From the NCBI GenBank assembly GCA_963693305.1, contig OY855912.1, forward strand, positions 8,544,001-8,608,000: 64,000 bases of DNA, written 5' to 3'. The DNA is from Meandrina meandrites (taxonomy: Eukaryota; Cnidaria; Anthozoa; Scleractinia; Meandrinidae). Positions 39,397-52,786 of this stretch are shown one piece after another (the first letter of the stretch is position 1; each line of letters opens with the position of its first letter). A model generated the notes under the pieces. It did not search any database. It saw only the letters and a program-made list of their open reading frames with translations, and was not told the origin of the DNA. The translations under genes and the position numbers were made by a program.

Positions 39397-39975
39397 AGAA
39401 ATTGCTCCATTGTTGCGAGAAACCAGTGTGTCTCGGTCACAAATAAGCCAATGAACACTCTACAACAACAGTTCCCAGCCCTGAAGTTTCGCCCTGCTCC
39501 GGATTTACAAACCAACGTTGTCTACAAAATTCCTTGCGCCAACTGTTCGTGGTGCTATATTGGTGAAACTGGCAGAGCGTTTAACACCCGAAGAAAAGAA
39601 CACTTAAGAAATGTAAAAACAGCGGCTAAAGGCTCCAGAATTGCGAACCATGCATGGTCCCATGACCATTCCATTGACTTTAACAACGCCTCCGTAATCG
39701 ACAAAGGCAGTTTCCGAATAAGAAAAACACTAGAATCGTGGCATTCCATGGTGACTCCAAATGCTGAAAACAATTCCTGCCCACTCCCTGGGCAATACAA
39801 CATTCTTTTTACACACATTCATAATTAATGTACATAGTCCATTCTTTTTTATTCTTGCACATTTATATTCATATTTCGTCATTCATTTTTACCCGTTGAA
39901 GATTTTAGATCAAACAGTCGAAAGCTTGTACTTTTTAAATATTTTTAGCCAGAGATCGTCTTCAAATTTTTAATA
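39370..39975 (+). pseudogene. Penelope-like element, right copy with GIY-YIG domain
   Basis: The plus-strand frame to 39,828 encodes VVYKIPCANC, WCYIGETGRAFNTRRKEHL, IANHAWSHDHSIDF and FRIRKTLESWHS, which is a complete-looking GIY-YIG endonuclease domain, the nicking enzyme of Penelope elements. It has no reverse transcriptase. Together with the left copy it forms a head-to-head inverted pair; the tails of the two copies match over about 150 bp. Confidence 0.75.
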
Positions 39976-42024
39976 CAAATTCAACTTGTTTAGCAGTAAA
40001 GTTTTCGCATGAGGGACCATTCATTTTTTATGAGGTAGGGGGGGGGGGGGCACGCAAAAAAAATTGACTTCAAAAGGGGAGGCAGCCAAAAAAATATGGT
40101 CTGTATGGGGGGGGGGGGGGGGTCACCCCAAATAATTACCATTGTGTGTTGTAATGACTATCTCTAATAGTGCAAAAATTCTACCAGAATGCCTAAGATA
40201 GGGTTTCTGGGGCATGAGGTTCCGAAAAATCTAATTTTTCCTGGGGAAGTCTGGAATCTCATCAACTCAACCCCACCAACTATTTGGCCTCAAATACAGT
40301 TCACACACACCAACAAACAGGCTCATCAATAAAAACAGTTACTCAGTGCAGCTGCAATATCATTACTATTATTATCACTTTTTTAAACTGCAGCTATAGC
40401 ATCTATGATACTGCAAAATATTCTACCAGAATGCCTAAAATAGTGTTTCTGAGGTTGCAAAAAATCTAAATTTTCGCATGGGAGCATGCCCCTGGACTCG
40501 ACTCCCCCTACCATGTCCAGAAACTCATCAACTCAACCCCACCAACCATCAATACACGCCCCATCAATAAAAGCAAGTACAAGTAATCACTGCAGAAACA
40601 AGCAAGCGAAGCGGGCCCTGTGTTGATAAGTTATCGCTATGGTTATCGCTTAAAACTGCAATCGTATCTGCTATTAAGTGCTGCTTGATATAGAAATAAG
40701 TTAAAGTTTTACTTCCTTTTTTTTTTTTTGGGGGGGGGGGGGTCATCTAAAAAATTTAGGATTATGAGGGGGGCCAGGGTAAAAATTTTGATGGAGAGGG
40801 GTGGGGGGAGGGTCATTACATATTGCAGGGACTACCTATGAAATTCCACCAGCCCCCGGCCCGCATGCCCGCACCCACGTCCGCACTTAAATTTAACACA
40901 CAGTCGCGCATACTATTTGTTACGGTTTCACACTGAAGAAGGGCTATGCCTGAAACATTTGTGTTTTATAAGTACACAAGAATGACACTTTTAGCACCAT
41001 TGTTTTAGTTTTTTTGTTTATATTACTTTTTTAAAGTGTCACATCTTTTGGGGTCATTTTTCCTGCTTTCAGACAGCAGATGCGTACTGAGCTATTGCGC
41101 ACATATATCCTGTGAAGAATGTCAATTCTTGCGGTGTTGTGTAAATGTAATGCAAATAATGTCACGAGTTGCAGAAATGAAATAAACCTCAATATAGCAA
41201 GTAAATGGAGTCAAAATACCAAAAGATCACACAAAGCACATAAGTTAAGTTTATTTTTGCCATCTGCTTTTAATTCAAATTGTGTGAATTGCTCTGAGCA
41301 ACTGATTGATTTTGGCTTAGAGTTGATTTTTGCAATGATCGATAGTATAACACAATGCCACTTCCTAAATCACGTTCGTCCGATATAATGATGGCCATTT
41401 TGCTTCTTTTATACAAATACATTGCAGTTAATTTCACCGGGAAAGTACTCAGCAGACCAAAACTTGTGTCTTCCATTATGTAGGAAAGCTTTACAACGGC
41501 AAAATGAGCCACAAAATGACCTTTGGTTCGTCTTTGCATCATTTCACACAATAAATTAAATATGGCGTCTCAAAATGCCAGCCTTAAGCGACCGACTTTG
41601 GGTTTAAATTATTCTCCATATAACCAGAAAGGAGCTGAACTTATCTCTTGAGACTGTGGTTAAATCCTATATATGTCTTCTTTCAAATCCTTGGACAATT
41701 TGATGTGTTTCATTTTTGAGCTAAATTCGATTCTTAATAGATTAGTACCTTAAATAAACAAATATTACAAATAGAACATAAACTTAATTGTAAAAAAATT
41801 CCAGCACAAATGTTGGTAAAAACGAAACATATATTAGCACTGCATGTACATGTAGCTTGCCAAATATGCTGCTATCATTCACCTTAATTTCACAGAATAG
41901 CTGTCAAGGAAACTGTTGGCACTGGTCAGTTAATAAGTGGAGTCTTGAGATCTGTATCGGCCTCACAATTGCAACCCAGAAAGTGGATTTTAAGATATAA
42001 CACTAGCATGGACCACACCATAAA
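39976..42024. other. Gene-free host stretch
   Basis: Poly-G runs occur near 40,028-40,041, 40,107-40,122 and 40,731-40,742. Two diverged copies of a segment with TTCTACCAGAATGCCTAA and CATCAACTCAACCCCACCAA lie at about 40,170-40,290 and 40,410-40,550. No gene is supported; the frame at 41,119-41,388 shows no domain. Confidence 0.4.
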
Positions 42025-44294
42025 ATAATGGGGTCTTTACAAAGTGTGGGACAGTGAAGCATGCAGCCATTCCATTTAATCTAAATAACACAAAGTCTAA
42101 ATAGTACACCATTTAGCTTAAAATAATTATAGCCCTCCAGTTAGCATGTACAGATAACTTTAAGGTAGCTTACAGTTAAATATAGCCCTTTTCTTGGGAT
42201 TAGGGATTTCTGACTCGTATCACTATGCCTTGCTCGCCTCACTGCCTCACATATTTGAAAAACTTCCATAAATGAAGCCACCTTTATATTTTTGTTGAAA
42301 ACAGATTATTTTTTGCAAATAATTTGATCTACAACATGCAGTATATGTTATTTTTCATGATGAATGATACTATACTGTTTGTTTATTTTGAAAGATTCAT
42401 GTGCAAGTGCAGCTGTACTGGAAGAAAGACCTGGGACCCACTTGACTGAGAAAAAGGACAAAAGTGATGAAGACAAGTTAGCAACAGGTAATTTGTGCTG
42501 TTTGTTTTGTAACTCTTTTCCCAACACACTTATTAATAAACGGTACGCAATGTATGCAGAAGCGATGACGTTTCACATAATTTTCAGGTCATTTTTCAAA
42601 AAATTAAGGTAAGTAAAAGTGGCTGACAACTTCTGTGCTGAGTGACTGTTCAACAAAAGTTGCGTTATCTTGGCGTGACATCCTTACACCTTTTGTTTTA
42701 AATGAATGGAAAGATTTCTGTATACTAAATCTTATAGAACACATCAAATACATGTATAATTTGTCTGTTTCTTTTATACTTTAAATTAGTCCTTTCTAAC
42801 TGCCCAGGAGTATTTTGCTTTTAGTTCTACGAGACGATTTCTTGTTGAGTTGACTTGATTTCTTTTCCTAGTCCTATTCGGTTCTACAGATTGGTCAATC
42901 ACAACAGACAACAGATCCCGTCCACTCGCACGATGACATTAAGTGATGACGTCATCGCTTAAAAAACTTTCCTTTGAAATATTATTGTGTTATCTTAAAA
43001 TATTTACCATTTTCAGGCAATCTCATAATCACTATGTAGTTCCAGAAAATATCCATACTGACCCCCGACAAAAGGGATTGGAACTTCCAGAGAGGAGGAG
43101 AGGATCTCAAAGACCCCCAAATTGAGAGAAATGTATGAAGCTAAACTGAAATTTCCAGTCCAGAGGGGTGGTTTAATTTAGAGCAAATCCCTTCCATGGG
43201 GGGTGGGGTTTATGGATATTTTCTGGAACTACACAAAATTTTAATTTGGCTATCAAAATACTGTTGTGAAAGCTATTTAGTATATATCCTTAAGGTCATT
43301 CCCCAGTATTGCATTGCGTGTCACCTACTGCACATAATTTCACGCATGCATGATTGCCACATGTATTAAAAAAATGGCGTCTTCTTCTTTATGGCTGGAC
43401 CTCGCCTGAAAGGTAAATTGTCATTTTGTCAAAAACGAGTACAGTGAAAGATCATTTTTTTCTGTCGTTTTGAATTGTATAATAATTTTTCTTTATAAAA
43501 TAAATTATGGACCAGTTCTCATTGTAGAATAAGAAACAGTTGTTGGAAACATTAATTTAGCAAGCAATGGTGACTATAATCAAGGTGATATTATAAGGAT
43601 TTATTGGGTTTAAACAAGGTGCTGTTGCTCCTAAATAGTCTGGGGCCATGTGTAATTCCGTGGACATTTCATGAACATTTTAGTTTCTTTGCAGAAGTCT
43701 ATAGTTTAATAGGTGGTTAATAGCAAAAAAGTTGTCTGCAATTTTTTCGAAGTCATATTAGCCTAATTTATGCAAATTAAACTTTTTGACCCCAAAATCA
43801 CAGGATACCCAAGTCTGACATTGTCATACGTACCCGAAAATGCTTCCATAATGCATGGACTTTTGCATTCATGTACTCTTTAGTCAGTTCTATTAAGGGC
43901 AGTGCTTATTGGGCATGTAAAGCCACGTCAAACTCATCAACAATAGATGAGCTTGGGGAATGGTGCCAACAAGGAGGGTGGAGCCACGAATGCAGCTGAG
44001 CCGAAAGCGTAGGGTATCCATGACAACCCTGTGGAAAAAAACAGTGGAAACACCGATACTTACCACATACTTACCATGACAAAAGGGGAAGGGAGGGTCG
44101 GGAATAAAGCACTGAGCGAGCGAACTATCGAAAGCGATAACAAACGCGGAATGACTTGACATCCGAAGCTACACTGTAAGCCATGTGGGGGCCCCTGCAC
44201 AAAACCCCCGGCCACCCCGCACCAAAACCCTGAGAGATACTGCTGGCCAGCATTGTTTCGTGTTTAACCTAGCCTAAATTACATTTAGCCACAT
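42025..44294. repeat. 2,270-bp direct duplication, copy 1
   Basis: Nearly identical to 45,781-48,050, with roughly a dozen substitutions seen by eye over the whole length and no length change (constant offset 3,756). It contains a possible small exon (42,395-42,487) bordered by AG and GT and a short MITE. Shared content in both copies indicates duplication after these were in place. Confidence 0.9.
43036..43235. mobile_element. 200-bp MITE inside duplication copy 1
   Basis: GTAGTTCCAGAAAATATCCA at the left is the exact complement of the right end TGGATATTTTCTGGAACTAC. The same element is present at the equivalent place in copy 2 (46,792-46,991). Confidence 0.85.
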
Positions 44295-44582
44295 TTAAAC
44301 TCATCAACAATAGATGAGCTTGGGGAATGGTGCCAACAAGGAGGGTGGAGCCACGAATGCAGCTGAGCCGAAAGCGTAGGGTATCCATGACAACCCTGTG
44401 AGCGGCAACCACCATACCCTTCCCTTCAAAGTGCTTAGAGAATGAGGGGCCCGCACACAGGGTGGAAAGGGACTGAAAAACCCCCCCGCCTTCCAAGCAC
44501 CAATTCCCCAAGCCCGCAACCAACTCAAAAAGGCAAAAAGGAGATACATACCATGCCAAGGTCCTAACTGACTCTGCACCAG

Positions 44583-45440
44583 TTAGAAGCTAGCTAAACA
44601 GCCATACTGCCTGACCAGACAGCGCAGCATATAAACCCATGTTTGTAAGTTTTGAGAGCATTGCTGAGAATTAGCCGAACCAGCAGTGATGAAGTCATCC
44701 AGGTAGTGCATCAGATCAGGTACATTGTGCTTATTACGAATTATCCACTCCACCAGCTCAGCCACTGAATTAAAAATGTATGGTGCCGAGCGAAGGCCAA
44801 AAGGGAGGGCCAAGTCCACAAAGAATTGGCCGCACCACTTCATCCCCAACAGATAACGATCCTCCGGATGAACTGCAATATTGCGATAAGCTGCCTCAAC
44901 ATCAAATTTAGCCATAAGCGCCCCAGACCCATGCTTCGCAATCATACTAATAATCTGGTCGAGTTTAATGTAATGCATGGAAAATTCGTCAGAACTAATA
45001 CCGTCATTTACACTGGACCCCTGAGGGGATGACAAGTCCACAATGAGGCGCCACTTGCCAGGTTGACCCTTCTTAGGAATTACCCCAAAGCTGCTTATGT
45101 GTAGGTTTGGCAACGGAATTGACGGGAAGGGGCCTGCAACCCTGCATCGAGCCACCTCAGCCAAGTAATCATCGATGACCTTAGGATTCTGAAAGGCTGA
45201 CGGTTTATTTTTCTTAGCGCCCTTGAGCCTGCGAGCAGGTCGGAACCCGAGACGGAAACCGTGTTGCAAGCCTTCGAGAACATAAGCAACCGTCTGACGA
45301 TCGGGGTGCCCAGCAAATTCCCGAGTAAATTGCGACACGTTCAACGGAGAAACCACTGACACTGGATGGAAGGCGAGACACCCTATGAGAGGCAGGATTG
45401 CAATAAACACAAATGCTTGACAATGTACAACTACACCCAA
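44583..45440 (-). pseudogene. DIRS/Ngaro-type reverse transcriptase fragment
   Basis: 285 residues with reverse-transcriptase motifs: FGVIPKKGQPGKWRLIVDLS, AKFDVEAAYRNIAVHPEDR, ALPFGLRSAPYIFN and the catalytic MHYLDDFITAG. The wording of these motifs resembles tyrosine-recombinase retrotransposons rather than Gypsy or LINE. The protein stops soon after the catalytic YLDD, with no RNase H or recombinase following, so it is truncated. It sits between the two 2,270-bp direct copies. Confidence 0.75.
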
Positions 45441-45780
45441 ATATATATCTCCATCGATAGAAATATCTATTCTTTAATGCAAAGAATGAAGCTTACTATT
45501 CTACAAAAATGTGCTGCTGATCTGTGCTTGCACATGACCGAGCGAATCAACTATCAAAAACACAATACACGTCAACGTTTAACCGGTACAACGAATCTTA
45601 TCGTAAAAAGATGAACTTGAAAGTAAACGAGTTCACCTGCACCTAAACTGCAACTAACAACATAATGGTGACGGCCATTCAGGCCGTCAAAGTCACCAAC
45701 AACTAGAGATAGAACAAAGTCAAAATGTGACCACAACTCAGCGGCCGTGAGGCGACACACAAGGCCCAGTTCAAGTACGG

Positions 45781-48050
45781 ATAATGGGGTCTTTACAAAG
45801 TGTGGGACAGTGAAGCATGCAGCCATTCCATTTAATCTAAATAACACAAAGTCTAAATAGTACACCATTTAGCTTAAAATAATTATAGCCCTCCAGTTAG
45901 CATGTACAGTTAACTTTAAGGTAGCTTACAGTTAAATATAGCCCTTTTATTGGGATTAGGGATTTCTGACTCGTATCACTATGCCTTGCTCGCCTCACTG
46001 CCTCGCATATTTGAAAAACTTCCATAAATGAAGCCACCTTTATATTTTTGTTGAAAACAGATTATTTTTTGCAAATAATTTGATCTACAACATGCAGTAT
46101 ATGTTATTTTTCATGATGAATGATACTATACTGTTTGTTTATTTTGAAAGATTCATGTGCAAGTGCAGCTGTACTGGAAGAAAGACCTGGGACCCACTTG
46201 ACTGAGAAAAAGGACAAAAGTGATGAAGACAAGTTAGCAACAGGTAATTTGTGCTGTTTGTTTTGTAACTCTTTTCCCAACACACTTATTAATAAACGGT
46301 ACGCAATGTATGCAGAAGCGATGACGTTTCACATAATTTTCAGGTCATTTTTCAAAAAATTAAGGTAAGTAAAAGTGGCTGACAACTTCTGTGCTGAGTG
46401 ACTGTTCAACAAAAGTTGCGTTATCTTGGCGTGACATCCTTACACCTTTTGTTTTAAATGAATGGAAAGATTTCTGTACACTAAATCTTATAGAACACAT
46501 CAAATACATGTATAATTTGTCTGTTTCTTTTATACTTTAAATTAGTCCTTTCTAACTGCCCAGGAGTATTTTGCTTTTAGTTCTACGAGACGATTTCTTG
46601 TTGAGTTGACTTGATTTCTTTTCCTAGTCCTATTCGGTTCTACAGATTGGTCAATCACAACAGACAACAGATCCCGTCCACTCGCACGATGACATTAAGT
46701 GATGACGTCATCACTTAAAAAACTTTCCTTTGAAATATTATTGTGTTATCTTAAAATATTTACCATTTTCAGGCAATCTCATAATCACTATGTAGTTCCA
46801 GAAAATATCCATACTGACCCCCGACAAAAGGGATTGGAACTTCCAGAGAGGAGGAGAGGATCTCAAAGACCCCCAAATTGAGAGAAATGTATGAAGCTAA
46901 ACTGAAATTTCCAGTCCAGAGGGGTGGTTTAATTTAGAGCAAATCCCTTCCATGGGGGGTGGGGTTTATGGATATTTTCTGGAACTACACAAAATTTTAA
47001 TTTGGCTATCAAAATACTGTTGTGAAAGCTATTTAGTATATATCCTTAAGGTCATTCCCCAGTATTGCATTGCGTGTCACCTACTGCACATAATTTCACG
47101 CATGCATGATTGCCACATGTATTAAAAAAATGGCGTCTTTTTCTTTATGGCTGGACCTCGCCAGAAAGGTAAATTGTCATTTTGTCAAAAACGAGTACAG
47201 TGAAAGATCATTTTTTTCTGTCGTTTTGAATTGTATAATAATTTTTCTTTATAAAATAAATTATGGACCAGTTCTCATTGTAGAATAAGAAACAGTTGTT
47301 GGAAACATTAATTTAGCAAGCAATGGTGACTATAATCAAGGTGATATTATAAGGATTTATTGGGTTTAAACAAGGTGCTGTTGCTCCTAAATAGTCCGGG
47401 GCCATGTGTAATTCCGTGGACATTTCATGAACATTTTAGTTTCTTTGCAGAAGTCTATAGTTTAATAGGTGGTTAATAGCAAAAAAGTTGTCTGCAATTT
47501 TTTCGAAGTCATATTAGCCTAATTTATGCAAATTAAACTTTTTGACCCCAAAATCACAGGATACCCAAGTCTGACATTGTCATACGTACCCGAAAATGCT
47601 TCCATAATGCATGGACTTTTGCATTCATGTACTCTTTAGTCAGTTCTATTAAGGGCAGTGCTTATTGGGCATGTAAAGCCACGTCAAACTCATCAACAAT
47701 AGATGAGCTTGGGGAATGGTGCCAACAAGGAGGGTGGAGCCACGAATGCAGCTGAGCCGAAAGCGTAGGGTATCCATGACAACCCTGTGGAAAAAAACAG
47801 TGGAAACACCGATACTTACCACATACTTACCATGACAAAAGGGGAAGGGAGGGCCGGGAATAAAGCACTGAGCGAGCGAACTATCGAAAGCGATAACAAA
47901 CGCGGAATGACTTGACATCCGAAGCTACACTGAAAGCCATGTGGGGGCCCCTGCACAAAACCCCCGGCCACCCCGCACCAAAACCCTGAGAGATACTGCT
48001 GGCCAGCATTGTTTCGTGTTTAACCTAGCCTAAATTACATTTAGCCACAT
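45781..48050. repeat. 2,270-bp direct duplication, copy 2
   Basis: Second copy of 42,025-44,294. Divergence is so low that the duplication is recent or an assembly artefact. Confidence 0.9.
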
Positions 48051-48239
48051 GTAATTCGTTTTCCGCATTTTAGAGTTCTGGCTCAAATTACTGAGCGTCA
48101 TTTCCTGTACAAATCTAATGTATCAGTACGAATACTTACACAGCATAGGTGATTTTGCATAGTGAAGCATTTCCTTGTTTCTTTTAATGTCCAAACTTAC
48201 TTAACTGTCATGGTCTGAGTTCCAAACTAGCTGATGGGC

Positions 48240-50512
48240 CTAGATATACAGGTCCTCTTCGTCATTCATATCTCTTGTAGCATGCTCAACTGCATCAGTG
48301 TTCCTGTTCCTGTTTGTACATTTCACTTTACATGAACCACACATATCTGTGCATCTGAGGTTGTGCTTCTTGCACGTACAGCTCATTGTATTGCAGGTTC
48401 CTTTGCATCCACACTTGATCAGCTGCAATACGGCCTTGGGTGCAGGTAGCAGTGTGGTTGTAACAGCCGTGTAATGTCGAGCTAGGAAGGCTGGGATTGG
48501 GGTGTCGCAAGACTTCCATACCAATACAACGAGATTAGCACGCCCTGCCATCTGTTGTAGGGCTGCTTCAGTAAGGGGTAGCTGTTCATCTAGGTATTGT
48601 TTCTTGTTGAAAAGCAGTCATCTCCTAGGGTTCTTAGCTGTGTCGATGGGATGTACAACTGGCAGACAAAGCACTCTAGCTTCATGTATACATCATCTGA
48701 GATGGTGCCGCTGCTTCCCAGGCTACAGAAGGTATCGAGTATTGGCCGTTCGGCTTTACTTTAGTGTATTCCAACACGACACTTTGCTTTTCCATATGAT
48801 ACTGCTTGTCTGATCACATCCTGAAAAAGCGTGAAAGCCAGGTTAAGCCTTCACAAGGTCTTTTCCGACCGTCTCGTAGAGTGGACCTGATGGAATACTC
48901 CTACGTTTTCCTCCTGTTCCAGCAATCAGTGTAGTATCTGGACAAAGTCTCCTGTAAATCCATAGCGTCACAACGAGTACATCTGTATCTGGACTCTGAA
49001 TGATTATGGACCTTGCTCCTCTCTGTGTGGCATCTACAGCATGTAGGACGTGCGGGTATCAGCTTCTTCTTGCTCACGTCTTTATATTCTGAAGTGGTAG
49101 GCTGTTAAAAGCCATACTGTCACCTTTAGAGGGTACTACATACGTCGTTTGTGAGTCTTTCTTGCACTCGATGAGTTGTGAAGCAAGGAAGATAACCAAT
49201 GCCTCCTCATTCTGGTTACAGCTCAAAAGAGCTTTCATCGTGCTCTTGTCAATAAAAGCATCGCCAGTAATCTTATATACCATTGCCCTGTTCGTACCCT
49301 GTCGTTTCTGGTGCGATTCTTCCTTTAAGGAGTTGGGGATATCGTAACGGTAACTGAATACGACATGAACCTCGGTGGCACCGGCCGTTTGACTTGGGAT
49401 CGACGACTTCTACGAAATGGCTTACCAGATTACATCCATTTCTCACCCACGATCATTCCCATTGACTGGACGACTGCCATGGCATCAATGATGACAACTC
49501 GCCTCCTGGGTGGATCTGCCGAATGAGGTTGTACTATAGGCGTCTTTGGTTGCTGTTGGGGTAGAAGGCCCTCTAGGACGTTCTTTGCAATGCAGTATCG
49601 CAAACTGCCATCAAAGGAGAAGAGCACTCTTGGACACTCAGCTAACTCAAACGTGCTGATGGTCTCTGTTACGTCGAGATCAGGCCTTGAGAGAATAACG
49701 ACTAAGAACGTGCGAAGAAAGCTTTGTCATCCTTTCAGGCTGCGACGCCACTAGTTCTCCTGCTCTTCATTATTTGTTTACCAAGCAGACTTCCATTACT
49801 TTAGATTTACCTTTTTCATGGGGCTCCAAATCCTTACCTTGGCCTCAACGACTCTCTCTTGGAGAAATACGTCAAACAACGCCTGACCGAACTCATCTCG
49901 CGTTAGCACTCCCTCCTTGATGTCATCTGGCATGACGGCGTTCACAAGATGATGATGTTTACAGGATGACTGTCCGCTGTCGCGAAAATATCCCTCGCTT
50001 TCAGCACATCCTTCAGCTTCTCTACATTCTCGTTATAGTGATTTATTACCGCATCGCTTAAATCATGAAGGTGCGATAATGAAGCTCTTTGTACTCCTAT
50101 CATGTCCTCAGATTGCACCGCAAGGAACCACCCTGCCATGGCTGCTAGTTGCTGTGTTAGACCTTTCAGTGCTCCCCAAATCTTCATCACCTTGTTGACG
50201 TGTTCTATAGCGTGGTCAGGACCAATTGCGCAGAACGAGATCTCATTTAAAAGTTTCCTTGCATAAATTCGTGGTGAATATCGGGATCATCGATCCCTAA
50301 CCTGTGGATCTGCGCTACTAGATATAGTGGCACATTACGCGAATAGTTCAGACTGTCATAGGCAAAGAAATACTTTGCCAACGCCTTTAGGGACTCAAGG
50401 TGGAGATTGCAGTCTCCCTCTCTTGATGCGCGTATGAACGTTAGGATACACTTCACAAATTTCATGTAGTCCCTTGAAAACTTGAATAGCGGACACTGAG
50501 ACTCAAATTACT
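48240..50512 (-). pseudogene. Decayed multi-part gene with Cys-rich C-terminus
   Basis: Successive minus-strand pieces read like one protein broken by frameshifts: CPLFKFSRDYMKFVKCILTF (50,512-50,247), KIWGALKGLTQQLAAMAGW (49,942-50,190), RRRVVIIDAMAVVQSMG (49,430-49,627), ALLSCNQNEEALVIFLASQ (49,074-49,283) and a C-terminal CGCKGTCNTMSCTCKKHNL with further Cys pairs (48,240-48,551). Similar gene pieces are common in cnidarian genomes and are probably transposon-derived, but I cannot name the family. The IIDAMAVV segment could belong to a PIN/FEN-like nuclease fold; that is a guess. Confidence 0.5.
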
Positions 50513-52552
50513 TAAGCTTCTCCTGAAGGCCTTCGATTTCCATTGCGGTTGGAAGGTCTTTGTGTTTCGTCCCAAGCTCACTGTATCGACCTTCTTGGCA
50601 GATGGTGTTCATCGCAAAGGAAGCTTGTTTTACATATGGGTATTCGTCGGCATTTCATTTAGCACTTTCGCTCTTCTAAAACGCTTCCATATGCAAATCA
50701 CTCAAAGCAGAGTGCGTTATGCTGCAGCAGGGTTTTCAATAAGGGCCGGCAGAAGGCGAAACTCGCCGGGTACTCCACGCGAATTTTATGAATGAGCATG
50801 ATAAATAATTTGCCACAATGAACCGCAGATCGGCCAACATTTACTTCGTTTAACACAAAAGAAACTTGCCATAATTCTTGGTTAAAATGTTTCGACTGCA
50901 GGGCTCGTAATTGCGACCGATACGGTCGCCAGTGCGACTAACATTTCATAAAAATTCTGCTTTAGTCGCCAAAATGGCGACTACGTTTCTGTGTGTTGAC
51001 GATGAATAACGGACATTTCCTCAGACATTGTGCCCTTCCAGAAAGTTATATATAAAATTATGTCCACGTGCACAACTCAGCAAAAAATTCATTTGCATTA
51101 AACAGAACGCTCAATTGCTTTCTAAAAATGTTCGGGAAACATGCTGATATGACTTGAAAACTGTAATAATATTTGTTACGCCATTAGACTGTAATACAGC
51201 AATGCCGAGGATCTCTTTCTCCAGGAAACGAAAAGCTATTTTTGTGTAGAACAACAGATCAGGAAAAAAGTCTAAACTCACTGATAAAATGCAAATGAAT
51301 TTTTTGCTGAGTTGTGCACGTGAAAATGAAAGTTGAATACAATGCCCGTGAATAATGAGGACACTCACTTGTAAACACAAAATCTGGGAGAAAAAAGTAG
51401 TACATTGGAGCCCCGATTTTATTGCCTTACGTGTTTTCAATGACCTTGAAACTTGCAGGCCATATAAACTGATGACAAACCTCGACATTGACAAGTTTTT
51501 AAAAAAATTCATCGAGCGGTTTCCAAATAATTATCACATTTGTAGGTGTAGACCAAATTATTTACAAAAGTGGCAACAAGAGCACCTGAATGCACGCTCA
51601 TCAAATCCGATTTTCGCAATCGGTCGTGGCGATCCCCATAATTTTGAATACACAATTTTAAATGGCATCAAACTACTATGAGATGAAACTGCATTCCCAA
51701 AGCGCGTCGTGTTCTTCAGATATTACCCTATTATCTCAATAGTATGTTTTTTACTGTATTTATAACCCTCGAAACTTCATCCCCAAAAATTTCGATAACG
51801 CTCTCACAGAATTTGTTCAAACTTTGCCAACATTGGGGCAGGTATAGGAGGTACATGCTCCCTTGAGCGATTTCCGAAAAAATCTCCTGGTGCCGAGCAA
51901 TAGGGACGAAATTGATAAACGTGATGACGTCATTACGTTGCTATGACAACTCCGATGTCAAAATAACACTGGTCACAACAAATTTTCATCTTTACCTAAT
52001 TCAGCTGTGGTGATCGTTTTTCGATGGCATTGTTAATGACAGTCTGGCTAGTTCTCAAACTTGAGCGGTGTTGCCCCTAAATTGTGGCCTCAGTTCAATA
52101 TTAAATGAAAAGGAATTTTAACTAGCTTGATATCAAAAGATGTTGTATTGTAAATCTTGCAATTGGACCACTACAGGGGACCCTGAAGCTGTTTGTATGA
52201 CCAGATTAAATGATATACCGCAAGGTTTAAAGGATAATATATATATCCTTCCTTTTTGAGTTATTTTTTTCAAAAAAATAACTCTTAGTCGGCGCGATGG
52301 ACCGTGTAGTCAGTCAGTCAGTGGAGTATGTTTGTATCTCACACCAATCAGGTTTGAGGTACTATCAGAACCAATGAAATTGCAGTTTATAAAGGGGAAG
52401 TAATCTGACAAAGTTGTAAGCGAGCGATTTCATTCGAAGATTTTCGATTTGTAGGAGGCGGAATCAGTGAGTTGTGAATTAACCCCGGATTTGAAACGCT
52501 CGCCTGCTTACAACGCACACGCCGCCAGCAAAAGACCCAACACTAAATTGTT
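50513..52552. other. Gene-poor host stretch
   Basis: Contains one MITE (51,065-51,322) and an uncharacterised plus-strand frame of 108 codons (51,355-51,681) with CRCRPNYLQKWQQEHL, not linked to any family I know. Near 50,930-50,985 a short inverted motif with GGTCGCCAGTGCGACTAA and its near complement suggests another small repeat. No further gene is supported. Confidence 0.35.
51065..51322. mobile_element. 258-bp MITE with 34-bp TIRs
   Basis: CACGTGCACAACTCAGCAAA begins the left arm and the exact complement ends the right arm. No coding content. Confidence 0.85.
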
Positions 52553-52561
52553 ATTCAAGCG
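52553..52561. repeat. Target duplication ATTCAAGCG, left copy
   Basis: Repeated at 54,510-54,518; nine bases, exact. Confidence 0.85.
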
Positions 52562-52786
52562 GGGTGTTACTAAACAGAGTAACGGAGTAACGAGTAACGA
52601 GTAACGGGAAAAAAATTCCATAGGTAAAAAAAAAAATACAAATTCTAAAAAAAATTGCAAATCAAGCCTTGGAGTAATTTCATTGATAACACGACTACAC
52701 GACAACCTTTTGTTGCAATGCACAACGGCCGAGAGGATTTTCGCGCCAAAAATGTCAAGTGACTGCGTCTCACTCAGTCAGCAAGC

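Noticed and set aside
42364..42612. 82-codon frame conserved in both 2,270-bp copies
   Set aside because: Identity follows from the recent duplication and is no evidence of coding; at most a short exon (42,395-42,487) with a weak acceptor.
43893..44559. Shared minus-strand frames with MDTLRFRLSCIRGS
   Set aside because: The sharing comes from a 105-bp sub-repeat; no known domain and several frames read equally well.
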